From contig NZ_CATWFF010000030.1 in NCBI RefSeq assembly GCF_958350005.1, forward strand, positions 1 to 16,462: a stretch of 16,462 bases of DNA, in the 5' to 3' direction. The position numbers and the translations under genes are program-made. The DNA comes from an uncultured Megasphaera sp. Its GTDB lineage: Bacteria > Bacillota > Negativicutes > Veillonellales > Megasphaeraceae. Of this stretch, positions 7,031-14,299 are shown piece by piece (within the stretch, counting starts at the first letter, position 1; the number at the start of each line of letters is the position of its first letter). The notes beneath the pieces are model-generated. The model made no database searches. It was not told where the DNA came from and saw only the letters and a program-made list of their open reading frames with translations.

Positions 7031-8311
7031 ATGTTAGATACTAAATTCATTCGCGAACATGCAGAAGAAGTGAAGCTGAATGTAGAACGGCGTCATGCCA
7101 AAGCCGACGTCGATGCCTTTGTTGCCCTCGACAGCCGCCGCCGCGAACTGCTTCAGAAAGTAGAAGCCATGAAGAACGAACGCAATACGGTAACGCAGGA
7201 AATCAGCCAGCTCAAGCGGAACAAGCAGAATGCCGATGAACAGATTGCAGCCATGAAAAAACTGGGCGATGACATCGACGTTCTCGATAAGGAAGTCAAA
7301 CAGGTTGAAGCCGATATGCTGAACATTCAGCTCATGATTCCCAACATGTGTCATCCTTCTGTTCCTGTCGGCAATGATGACAGCGACAATCCGGAAGTCC
7401 GTAAATGGGGCGAACCGACGAAATTTGACTTTACGCCGCTCAATCACTGGGACGTCGGTGAAAAACTGGGCATTCTCGATTCCGAACGGGCTGCCAAGGT
7501 TACGGGCGCCCGCTTCTATTACTACATCGGTGCCGGCGCACGGCTGGAACGGGCTGTATATAACTTCATGCTCGATCAGCATACGGAAAAAGACGGCTAT
7601 ACGGAAGTTATTCCGCCGTACATCGTCAATCGCGACTCCATGACCGGTACGGGCCAGCTGCCGAAATTCTATGAAGACATGTACCGGCTCAACGTAGAAG
7701 GCGAAGAAATGTATATGATTCCGACTGCAGAAGTACCGCTGACCAACTACTACCGCGGCGAAATCATTGACGGTGCCAAGCTGCCTGTGTACTTTACGGC
7801 CATGACGCCGTGCTTCCGTGCCGAAGCCGGTTCTGCCGGCCGTGATACGCGGGGCCTTATCCGTCAGCATCAGTTCCATAAAGTAGAAATGGTTAAATAT
7901 ACGACGCCGGAAACGAGTTATGATGAACTGGATAAGCTCACGAACAATGCCGAAGATATTCTGAAAGCCCTGGGCCTGCCGTATCACGTCGTCTGCCTGT
8001 GCACCGGCGATATTGGCTTTTCGGCAGCCAAGACCTTTGACGTGGAAGTCTGGTTCCCGGCACAGGAAAAATATCGGGAAATTTCGTCGTGCTCCAATAC
8101 GGAAGATTTCCAGGCTCGCCGTGCCAATATCCGCTTCCGCCGCTCGCCTAAGTCCAAACCGGAATACGTCCATACCCTGAATGGCTCCGGCCTGGCCGTA
8201 GGCCGTACAGTTGCTGCTATTCTGGAAAACTATCAGCAGGCTGACGGCTCTGTCATCGTTCCGGAAGTACTCCGTCCCTATATGCACTGTGACGTCATTA
8301 CGAAGCAGTAA
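7031..8311 (+). CDS. serS: Seryl-tRNA synthetase
   Basis: This enzyme attaches serine to tRNA-Ser (and to tRNA-Sec where present). At 426 residues it is full length for a bacterial SerRS. The N-terminal roughly 110 residues are highly charged and heptad-like (rich in K, E, Q), consistent with the antiparallel coiled-coil arm that grips the tRNA-Ser variable arm. The class II catalytic core shows motif 2 at [14 protein letters not shown] (from F262) followed by the QHQFHKVE segment, and motif 3 at GSGLAVGRT (G385 to the conserved R392). The ATG at 7031 has GAAAGGAAG upstream. As the last gene of the T-box operon it lets the cell raise synthesis and charging together when tRNA-Ser is uncharged. 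Confidence 0.97.
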   Translation: MLDTKFIREHAEEVKLNVERRHAKADVDAFVALDSRRRELLQKVEAMKNERNTVTQEISQLKRNKQNADEQIAAMKKLGDDIDVLDKEVKQVEADMLNIQLMIPNMCHPSVPVGNDDSDNPEVRKWGEPTKFDFTPLNHWDVGEKLGILDSERAAKVTGARFYYYIGAGARLERAVYNFMLDQHTEKDGYTEVIPPYIVNRDSMTGTGQLPKFYEDMYRLNVEGEEMYMIPTAEVPLTNYYRGEIIDGAKLPVYFTAMTPCFRAEAGSAGRDTRGLIRQHQFHKVEMVKYTTPETSYDELDKLTNNAEDILKALGLPYHVVCLCTGDIGFSAAKTFDVEVWFPAQEKYREISSCSNTEDFQARRANIRFRRSPKSKPEYVHTLNGSGLAVGRTVAAILENYQQADGSVIVPEVLRPYMHCDVITKQ

Positions 8312-8348
8312 TGCTGCAGAAATAACCGGCTTTTTTGTCCGTACAGCA

Positions 8349-8383
8349 GACACCTTGATGAAGATTCGTCAAGGTGTCTTTTT
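8349..8383 (+). terminator. Intrinsic terminator of the serine operon
   Basis: GACACCTTGA (8349-8358) pairs with TCAAGGTGTC (8369-8378) in a perfect 10-bp stem, followed by TTTTT. It lies 37 bases after the serS stop and closes the operon. Confidence 0.92.
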
Positions 8384-8408
8384 AGTTATTATAGCCTTCA
8401 TGTGAATT

Positions 8409-8441
8409 ATAATAAGTAATATATCTATTACCTGTTATTAT
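8409..8441. promoter_or_regulatory. AT-rich imperfect inverted repeat upstream of the urease promoter
   Basis: The 178 bases between the serS terminator and ureA are strikingly AT-rich compared with the rest of the window. Within them ATAATAAGTAAT (8409-8420) and ATTACCTGTTATTAT (8427-8441) are inverted copies that differ by a 3-base CTG insertion. This could be an operator for a nitrogen-, nickel- or pH-responsive regulator, or an UP-like AT-rich element. It may also be chance in low-complexity AT sequence. It does not match the E. coli NikR operator that I recall. Confidence 0.3.
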
Positions 8442-8483
8442 ATTTGATATTCTTATGTCATATTTAAAAATGCATATATGTAA

Positions 8484-8511
8484 TTGACATCACCCATAAG
8501 AATGATAAAAT
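8484..8511 (+). promoter_or_regulatory. Predicted promoter of the urease operon
   Basis: A perfect -35 TTGACA (8484-8489) is followed after 16 bases by TAAAAT (8506-8511), one mismatch from the -10 consensus. Transcription would start near 8518, leaving a leader of about 45 bases before ureA. Confidence 0.75.
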
Positions 8512-8561
8512 ATTATTTGCAACACGAAGAAAATATTAAAATTAAAAGGAGAAAATAAAAA

Positions 8562-8870
8562 ATGAGAATAACTCCGAAGGAAATGGAAAAATTGATGCTC
8601 CATACAGCAGGCAATTTGGCCAAAGAACGCAGAGCCCGCGGATTGAAGCTGAATTACGCCGAAGCTGTGGCCTATATCAGTTCGGAATTAATGGAACTGG
8701 CCCGTGATGGGAAGCGCGTGACAGAACTGATGGAGCTGGGATGCCATCTCCTCACCAGTGATGACGTCATGGATGGCGTAGCCGGCATGGTTACACAGGT
8801 TCAGGTAGAAGCGACGTTTCCGGACGGCACGAAGCTCGTCACCGTTCATCATCCCATTCAGCAGGTATAA
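8562..8870 (+). CDS. ureA: Urease gamma subunit
   Basis: This is the smallest structural subunit of the cytoplasmic nickel enzyme urease, which splits urea into ammonia and carbamate. The 102-residue protein has the usual length and typical features: the [17 protein letters not shown] start, the [14 protein letters not shown] segment and the VTVHHPIQ end. It is a separate polypeptide, as in most bacteria and unlike Helicobacter, where gamma and beta are fused. AAAAGGAGA lies upstream of the ATG. As the first gene of the operon it follows the predicted promoter, and ureB begins 12 bases after its stop. Confidence 0.98.
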   Translation: MRITPKEMEKLMLHTAGNLAKERRARGLKLNYAEAVAYISSELMELARDGKRVTELMELGCHLLTSDDVMDGVAGMVTQVQVEATFPDGTKLVTVHHPIQQV

Positions 8871-8882
8871 GGAGAGACGACT

Positions 8883-9245
8883 ATGGAAATAGGAGAAATT
8901 AAAGCACTGGACAGAGATATTACGCTCAATGCAGGGAAGCCGGTCGTTACAGTTACGGTTGCCAATACGGGAGACCGCCCCGTTCAGGTAGGCTCTCATT
9001 TTCATTTCTTTGAAGTGAATCGCTGCCTTTCCTTTGATCGGGAAAAGGCCTATGGATATCATCTCGATATTCCTTCCGGCACATCGGTCCGCTTCGAACC
9101 AGGTGAAGAAAAAGAAGTGCAGCTTACGGCCATGGGCGGGACAAAGCGGGTCTTTGGCCTTAATGATCTGACCCGGGCCCGTGTAGGAGACGATACGAAA
9201 GCAGCATCCCTTGCCAAGGCAAAAATCAAGGGGTTTATACAGTAG
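8883..9245 (+). CDS. ureB: Urease beta subunit
   Basis: This is the second structural subunit; it packs against UreC and UreA in the (ABC)3 assembly and carries no nickel ligands. The 120-residue sequence has the family's [17 protein letters not shown] and [17 protein letters not shown] segments and the [11 protein letters not shown] stretch near the end. The start ATG at 8883 is preceded by AAGGAGAG, overlapping the ureA stop region. ureC starts 13 bases after its stop, so the three subunits are probably translated in close coupling. Confidence 0.98.
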   Translation: MEIGEIKALDRDITLNAGKPVVTVTVANTGDRPVQVGSHFHFFEVNRCLSFDREKAYGYHLDIPSGTSVRFEPGEEKEVQLTAMGGTKRVFGLNDLTRARVGDDTKAASLAKAKIKGFIQ

Positions 9246-9258
9246 AGGAGGATACAGA

Positions 9259-10980
9259 ATGAGCGTAACCATTTCTGGAAATAAATATGCCATGATGTAT
9301 GGCCCGACGACGGGGGATAAAGTTCGTCTGGCTGATACGAATCTGGTCATTGAAGTAGAAAACGATTACACGACATATGGTGATGAATGCAAGTTTGGCG
9401 GCGGCAAAACCCTGCGCGACGGCATGGGTCAGTCCGTTACGACGACGAGTGCCGGCGGCGACCTGGACTTGGTCATTACGAACTGCCTTATCGTCGATTA
9501 TACGGGCATTTATAAAGCCGATATTGGCATTAAAGACGGACTGATTGCCGGCATTGGCAAGGCAGGAAATCCGGCTGTCATGGACGGTGTTACGCCGGGA
9601 ATGGTTGTCGGCGCATCTACAGAAGCCCTGGCCGGCGAAGGACTGATCGTTACAGCCGGCGGCATTGATTCGCACATCCATTTCATTTCGCCGAGCCAGG
9701 TAGAATGTGCGCTGTACAGCGGCGTAACAACTATGATCGGCGGCGGTACCGGCCCGGCTGATGGCACGAATGCCACGACCTGTACGCCTGGTCCCTGGAA
9801 TATGGCTATGATGCTGAAAGCAGCAGAAGAATATCCCATGAATATCGGCTTCCTCGGCAAGGGGAACTGCGCCGATGAAAAAGCGCTTATCGAACAGGTC
9901 GAAGCAGGCGCCATGGGCCTGAAGATTCATGAAGACTGGGGTGCTACGCCGGCCGTTATCGACCATTGCCTGAACGTAGCCGATGACTATGACGTGCAGG
10001 TTGCTATTCATACGGATACGCTGAATGAAGGGGGCTGCGTAGAAGATACGCTTAATGCCATTGCCGGCCGCACCATTCATACGTACCATACAGAAGGCGC
10101 CGGCGGCGGCCATGCGCCGGACATCATCCGCGCTGCCGGTGCGCCCAACGTGCTGCCGTCTTCGACGAATCCTACCATGCCTTTTACGGTCAATACGCTG
10201 GATGAACATCTGGACATGCTCATGGTATGCCATCATCTGGATAAACGGATTCCGGAAGACGTAGCCTTTGCGGACTCCCGTATTCGTCCGGAAACCATTG
10301 CTGCCGAAGACGTTCTCCATGATATGGGCGTGTTCAGCATGATGAGTTCCGACTCCCAGGCCATGGGCCGCGTTGGCGAAGTTATTACCCGCACGTGGCA
10401 GACGGCGAGCAAGATGAAAGACGAACGGGGCGCCCTGCCGGAAGATGCCGGTCACGACAATGATAATTTCCGCGTCAAACGGTATATTTCCAAGTACACC
10501 ATCAATCCGGCTATTACCCACGGCATTTCCCAGTATGTCGGCTCCCTGGAAGTGGGAAAATTTGCCGATATTGTTCTGTGGAACCCGGCCTTCTTCGGCA
10601 TTAAGCCGGATATGATTATTAAAGGCGGCATGATTACAGCATCTAAGATGGGCGATGGCAATGCTTCTATTCCAACGTGCGAACCGGTCATGTACCAGCC
10701 TATGTTCGGTGCCCACGGCGCTGCGAAATATGCGTCGTGCCTGACCTTTGTATCTCAGGCGGCTATGGAACGGGATGTGAAAGAAGCATATGGTCTGCAG
10801 AAAACAGTAGTCCCTGTTTCCGGCTGCCGCCATATTGGTAAAGTGGACATGAAGTTCAATGACCAGGCACCGGATATTCAGGTCAATCCGGAAACCTATG
10901 AAGTGCGCGTAGACGGAGAAAAAATCACGTCCCAGGCAGCAGAAAAACTGCCCCTTACGCAGCTGTATAATTTGTTCTAA
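9259..10980 (+). CDS. ureC: Urease alpha subunit (catalytic, dinickel)
   Basis: This is the catalytic subunit holding the two-nickel centre. All expected ligands are present, at Klebsiella numbering plus five: H139 and H141 (SHIHF), the carbamylated lysine K222 (GLKIHEDWG), H251 (AIHTDT), H277 ([10 protein letters not shown]) and D365 (SSDSQAMG). The mobile-flap C324 and H325 (MVCHHLDK) are also intact, so the enzyme should be active. The chosen ATG at 9259 gives 573 residues, normal for UreC, and has GAGGAGG just upstream. An in-frame ATG at 9211 lies inside ureB and would add 16 unrelated residues. The gene is followed by ureI after 16 bases. Confidence 0.98.
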   Translation: MSVTISGNKYAMMYGPTTGDKVRLADTNLVIEVENDYTTYGDECKFGGGKTLRDGMGQSVTTTSAGGDLDLVITNCLIVDYTGIYKADIGIKDGLIAGIGKAGNPAVMDGVTPGMVVGASTEALAGEGLIVTAGGIDSHIHFISPSQVECALYSGVTTMIGGGTGPADGTNATTCTPGPWNMAMMLKAAEEYPMNIGFLGKGNCADEKALIEQVEAGAMGLKIHEDWGATPAVIDHCLNVADDYDVQVAIHTDTLNEGGCVEDTLNAIAGRTIHTYHTEGAGGGHAPDIIRAAGAPNVLPSSTNPTMPFTVNTLDEHLDMLMVCHHLDKRIPEDVAFADSRIRPETIAAEDVLHDMGVFSMMSSDSQAMGRVGEVITRTWQTASKMKDERGALPEDAGHDNDNFRVKRYISKYTINPAITHGISQYVGSLEVGKFADIVLWNPAFFGIKPDMIIKGGMITASKMGDGNASIPTCEPVMYQPMFGAHGAAKYASCLTFVSQAAMERDVKEAYGLQKTVVPVSGCRHIGKVDMKFNDQAPDIQVNPETYEVRVDGEKITSQAAEKLPLTQLYNLF

Positions 10981-10996
10981 GAAAGGACGGGATGTC

Positions 10997-11503
10997 ATGT
11001 TAGGTGTGTGTTTGCTCTTTGTCGGCATCGTCCTGATTAACAACGGCCTGTGCACGCTGTATAAGGTCGACGGCGAATCGACGGCAGTAATGAATATCTT
11101 TACCGGCGGCTTATCTCTCATTGCCAACGTCATCGCCATGGTGCAGGGCAACTACTATGCTGCCGGAACGGGACTGCTCTTCGGCTTTACCTACCTCTTC
11201 GTCGCCTTTTCCAAGATCCGCGGCCTCAGTCCTCTGCCTTTTGCCTGGTTTTCCACCTTTGTTGCCGTCAATGCCTTTATTTTCGGCACCATGGAAGGAT
11301 TCTTCGGCAATTCAGTTCTCCATATTACGCCGGACTGGCGCTGGGCCGCTATCTGGTATTTATGGGGAATTCTCTGGGGCACGGCCTTTGTAGAAGATGT
11401 ACTGGGTGTGAAATTAGGGAAATTCGTTCCCCGTCTTCAGGTTTTTGAAGGCGTCGTTACGGCCTGGATTCCCGGCGTACTTCTCCTCATTGGCCAGTGG
11501 TAA
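10997..11503 (+). CDS. ureI: UreI/AmiS-family urea channel
   Basis: This inner-membrane channel lets urea reach cytoplasmic urease. The 168-residue protein is hydrophobic throughout with about six membrane spans. From memory it aligns closely with Helicobacter pylori UreI: the start MLGVCLLFVGIVLINNG, KVDGESTAVMN, the TGLLFGFTYLFVAF segment, the WGILWGTAFVEDVL segment and the end EGVVTAWIPGVLL. It is shorter (about 195 residues in H. pylori) because the first periplasmic loop, histidine-rich in Helicobacter, is reduced to about VQGNYYAAG. Only one histidine (H109) is present in the whole protein. This argues for a channel that is not acid-gated, as reported for the Streptococcus salivarius protein. 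The ATG at 10997 has GAAAGGACGGG upstream. The related AmiS amide channels are the alternative, but the urease context favours UreI. Confidence 0.94.
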   Translation: MLGVCLLFVGIVLINNGLCTLYKVDGESTAVMNIFTGGLSLIANVIAMVQGNYYAAGTGLLFGFTYLFVAFSKIRGLSPLPFAWFSTFVAVNAFIFGTMEGFFGNSVLHITPDWRWAAIWYLWGILWGTAFVEDVLGVKLGKFVPRLQVFEGVVTAWIPGVLLLIGQW

Positions 11504-11524
11504 TAAAAATAAAATAAGGTATAC

Positions 11525-11557
11525 AACAATAGCGTGCTGCGGCGCGCTATTGTTTTC
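11525..11557 (+). terminator. Terminator-like hairpin inside the urease operon
   Basis: A 13-bp stem (11525-11537 with 11542-11554, one G-T pair) with a 4-base TGCG loop is followed by TTTTC, counting the last paired bases. It lies 21 bases after ureI and ends just before the ureE ribosome binding site (GGAGG at 11561-11565). The T-run is short, so partial termination, or an RNA processing and stability element separating structural from accessory genes, is likelier than a full stop. No second promoter is obvious downstream. Confidence 0.65.
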
Positions 11558-11571
11558 AAAGGAGGAACCAT

Positions 11572-12051
11572 ATGATCTGTACGACTATATACGGTAAACT
11601 TGCCAATATGGATACAACTGGCAAGACCATAGAAACAGTGGATATTGAATGGCATGAATCATTCAAGAAAATTCATTCCAAGAAAACGAATACAGGACGG
11701 GAAATCGGCATCCGCATGGGTGACGAAGTCCTGACGCGCGGGCTGTATGAAGGCGACGTTATTTACGATCAGGATAATCTCCTCATCGTCGTGCATACGC
11801 CGCCGTGCGAGGTCATTGCCGTTCATGTAGCTCCGGATCATCCCAAGATGGCAGCCAAGGTCTGTTATGAAATCGGCAATCGCCATGCTGCTCTGTTCTG
11901 GGGGGAAGACGACCGGACCTTCGTGACGCCGTATAATGAGCCCATGCTGGTCATGCTTGGCAAATTGCACGGTGTCACGGCGGAAAAGCGCGTACAGTCT
12001 CTCGACTTTGACCATCGCATTTCATCACAGGTTCATAACCATCATCATTAG
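11572..12051 (+). CDS. ureE: Urease accessory protein UreE (nickel metallochaperone)
   Basis: UreE is the nickel carrier that delivers Ni2+ to UreG and the apo-urease activation complex. The 159-residue protein has the N-terminal peptide-binding domain and a C-terminal metal-binding domain with the GNRHAALFW segment, whose H105 corresponds to the dimer-interface nickel histidine. The tail ends HNHHH (H155 and H157-H159), a short form of the His-rich tail that stores extra nickel in Klebsiella UreE. The ATG at 11572 follows AAAGGAGG. It is the first gene after the intra-operon hairpin and is followed by ureF after 8 bases. Confidence 0.95.
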   Translation: MICTTIYGKLANMDTTGKTIETVDIEWHESFKKIHSKKTNTGREIGIRMGDEVLTRGLYEGDVIYDQDNLLIVVHTPPCEVIAVHVAPDHPKMAAKVCYEIGNRHAALFWGEDDRTFVTPYNEPMLVMLGKLHGVTAEKRVQSLDFDHRISSQVHNHHH

Positions 12052-12059
12052 GGGATACT

Positions 12060-12761
12060 ATGAGTATACAAACGTTAGAAGGACACTTTCTGCTGCTGCA
12101 GATTAACGATTCTCTCTTTCCCATAGGGGCTTATTCTCATTCGTATGGCCTGGAAACGTATATTCAGCGCGGTCTCGTCCATGATGAGCATACTGCTGCT
12201 GTCTATATTACCAATCGGCTGCGCTATAATTTTGCCTATACCGATTTGCTGGCTGCCCGGCTGGCCTATGATGCAGCTGCCTGCCAGGATATTCAGGCCA
12301 TTGATGAACTGGAAGAAATTATGGAAGCGTCCCGCATACCTATGGAACTGCGGGAAGCGTCTAAAAAGCTGGGCAACCGGTTCTGCAAAACCCTGATGCA
12401 TATGGAAGGGCCGTGGCATGGAAACTTTTTTTGCCAGTACCTGACGGCCCGGAAGGGAAAGACTACGTGCCATCCCTGTGCCTATGGCGTCTTCTGTGCA
12501 GCCAACGGCATTGAGCGGGAAGAAGGGCTGGCCAATTACCTGTACGCCCAGACGTCGGGGATGGTGACGAACTGCGTAAAAACCGTGCCGCTCAGTCAGT
12601 CGTCAGGGCAGAAGATCCTCACCCGGCTGCATCCGGTTTTTGCCGAACTGCTGCTGCGTGTGGAAGAAGCTGACGAGGCCATGCTCTGTGCTTCTACGCC
12701 GGCCTTTGACCTGCGCAGCATGGAACATGAACACCTCTATTCGCGGCTGTATATGTCTTAA
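12060..12761 (+). CDS. ureF: Urease accessory protein UreF
   Basis: UreF links UreD and UreG in the urease activation complex and gates GTP hydrolysis by UreG during nickel insertion. The 233-residue, mainly helical protein carries the family's early signature: [18 protein letters not shown], then TYIQRGLV. Mid-protein it has [27 protein letters not shown] and the conserved stretch around [18 protein letters not shown]. The ATG at 12060 lies 8 bases after the ureE stop, with only GGGGA as a modest ribosome binding site, so translational coupling to ureE is probable. Confidence 0.95.
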   Translation: MSIQTLEGHFLLLQINDSLFPIGAYSHSYGLETYIQRGLVHDEHTAAVYITNRLRYNFAYTDLLAARLAYDAAACQDIQAIDELEEIMEASRIPMELREASKKLGNRFCKTLMHMEGPWHGNFFCQYLTARKGKTTCHPCAYGVFCAANGIEREEGLANYLYAQTSGMVTNCVKTVPLSQSSGQKILTRLHPVFAELLLRVEEADEAMLCASTPAFDLRSMEHEHLYSRLYMS

Positions 12762-12777
12762 GAAAGGAAGGATACCA

Positions 12778-13389
12778 TTGGCTTATGTACGTATTGGCGT
12801 CGCCGGTCCTGTTGGCTCCGGCAAGACGGCGCTCATTGAAGCGCTGACACGGCGCATGTCTAAGGAATACAGCATTGGTGTTATTACCAATGATATTTAT
12901 ACGAAAGAAGATGCGGAATTTCTGGCAAAAAATTCCGTCATGCCTGTAGAACGTATTATTGGCGTCGAAACAGGAGGCTGCCCGCATACGGCCATTCGGG
13001 AAGATGCTTCCATGAATCTGGAAGCTGTCGATGAAATGATGGAACGGTTCCCGGATATACAGATTTTATTCATCGAAAGCGGCGGCGATAATTTGTCGGC
13101 AACCTTTTCGCCGGAACTGGCGGATGCGACTATTTTCGTCATCGACGTATCAGAAGGCGACAAGATTCCCCGCAAAGGCGGTCCCGGCATTACCCGGTCC
13201 GACCTTCTCGTCATTAATAAGATCGATCTGGCCCCTTATGTCGGTGCCAGCCTGGAAGTAATGGAACGGGATTCCCGGCGCATGCGAGGCGACCGGCCCT
13301 TTATCTTCACCAACATCCGCAGCGGCGAACATGTCGATGATGTTGTACAGTGGATCAAGAAACATGTGCTCCTGGAAGGAATGGAATAA
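12778..13389 (+). CDS. ureG: Urease accessory GTPase UreG
   Basis: UreG is a SIMIBI-class GTPase that couples GTP hydrolysis to nickel insertion into UreC. The 203-residue protein has the P-loop GPVGSGKT (10-17), the nickel-binding CPH motif (C68-H70), the segment [19 protein letters not shown] and the guanine-specificity motif NKID. The start is a rare TTG at 12778: it gives the conserved [17 protein letters not shown] start and is preceded by AGAAAGGAAGG directly after the ureF stop. An in-frame ATG at 12640 lies within ureF and would add 46 unrelated, cysteine-rich residues, so it is rejected. Confidence 0.97.
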   Translation: MAYVRIGVAGPVGSGKTALIEALTRRMSKEYSIGVITNDIYTKEDAEFLAKNSVMPVERIIGVETGGCPHTAIREDASMNLEAVDEMMERFPDIQILFIESGGDNLSATFSPELADATIFVIDVSEGDKIPRKGGPGITRSDLLVINKIDLAPYVGASLEVMERDSRRMRGDRPFIFTNIRSGEHVDDVVQWIKKHVLLEGME

Positions 13390-14216
13390 TGGGGGGCAAT
13401 CAGTTTGGCCGTACATCGTCTCTGACGCTGAAAGCCGCTGCCGGAAAAAACGGCAGAACCTTGTTGAAGGATCTTTCCTTTACTGCTCCGTTTAAGGTCA
13501 TGGAACCTTTCGTTCGGGATGACGGACTGACGCAGGTCATGGTACTGGCCGCGTCGGCAGGCATTATGGAAGGAGACAGGCAGGAATTTTCCCTGTCTGT
13601 CGAATCAGGAGCGGCCCTGGAATTTACGTCGCAGGCCTATGAAAAAATCCATCAAATGTCCGGTCAGGACTGTGCCAGGCGGCATGCAGCCATTACCGTA
13701 GCCGACGGCGGATTTCTGCGGTATAATCCGCAGGCCACCGTGCCGTTTGCCGATTCTGCCTTTGAAAGTACTGTTGATGTACACCTTCAGGGCAATGCCG
13801 GATTTCAGTGGAGTGAAATTTTTACGTGTGGCCGCTATATGCGGGGCGAACGATTTGCCTATAGATGGTACACGAACCTGGTCCGGATTTATCGTGACGG
13901 CCGGCTGATTTACCGGGATAACGCACGGTTTGATCCGACTGTCTTTGCCATGGACGGCATGGGTATGTTTGAACAGTATACCCATCTGGCCAGCCTGTTT
14001 ATTTCCCGGCCCAAACAGGGCGAAGCCTTTGCCCGTCAGGTCTATGACCTGCTGCAGGAAGCGGAAGAACAGGGAAAAGCGGGAAGTCAGCCCCTGGTAG
14101 AAGGCGGCATTACCGCTCTTTCAGACGGCGATTATGCTGTCCGCATCTTCGGCGTTCGCGCCCAGACGCTGGAAAAGCTGAAAGAAAAAATCATGGATAT
14201 AGGCTGTCAGGAATAA
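13389..14216 (+). CDS. ureD: Urease accessory protein UreD (UreH)
   Basis: UreD is the scaffold that binds apo-urease and, with UreF and UreG, forms the activation complex through which nickel reaches the active site. The 275-residue protein shows family features: the early SLTLKAAAGKNGRT and LSFTAPFKVMEPF segments, AGIMEGDRQEFSL, SQAYEKIHQM, GGFLRYNPQATVPFADSAF and FTCGRYMRGERFAYRW. The ATG at 13389 shares one base with the ureG stop (TAATG), giving tight coupling, with GGAAGGAATGG upstream. An in-frame ATG at 13350 lies inside ureG and is not supported. It is the last gene of the operon. Confidence 0.95.
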   Translation: MGGNQFGRTSSLTLKAAAGKNGRTLLKDLSFTAPFKVMEPFVRDDGLTQVMVLAASAGIMEGDRQEFSLSVESGAALEFTSQAYEKIHQMSGQDCARRHAAITVADGGFLRYNPQATVPFADSAFESTVDVHLQGNAGFQWSEIFTCGRYMRGERFAYRWYTNLVRIYRDGRLIYRDNARFDPTVFAMDGMGMFEQYTHLASLFISRPKQGEAFARQVYDLLQEAEEQGKAGSQPLVEGGITALSDGDYAVRIFGVRAQTLEKLKEKIMDIGCQE

Positions 14217-14225
14217 GGGCAGAAA

Positions 14226-14267
14226 AAAGGGACTGCAGAAGCGCTCGTGCGTTTCTGCAGTCCCTTT
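14226..14267. terminator. Bidirectional terminator between ureD and the penicillin-binding protein gene
   Basis: A long stem of about 19 bp (14226-14244 with 14249-14267, one G-T wobble, TCGT loop) is built on GGGACTGCAGAA. Read on the minus strand it is followed by TTTTTT, a strong signal for the penicillin-binding protein transcript. On the plus strand its T-run is only TTT, so termination of the urease operon is likely but weaker. Confidence 0.93.
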
Positions 14268-14299
14268 CGTAGTTATATGAAGCTTTTGACAGGATGGTG

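Noticed and set aside
7034..8353. 439-residue open frame antisense to serS
   Set aside because: It starts inside the serS terminator, mirrors the gene almost exactly and shows no protein-family features.
8409..8480. NikR operator upstream of ureA
   Set aside because: No match to the GTATGA-N16-TCATAC pattern was found; only loose AT-rich dyads are present.
9235..11151. 638-residue open frame antisense to ureC
   Set aside because: It is a shadow of the urease alpha subunit, with no ribosome binding site or family resemblance, and it crosses three genes.
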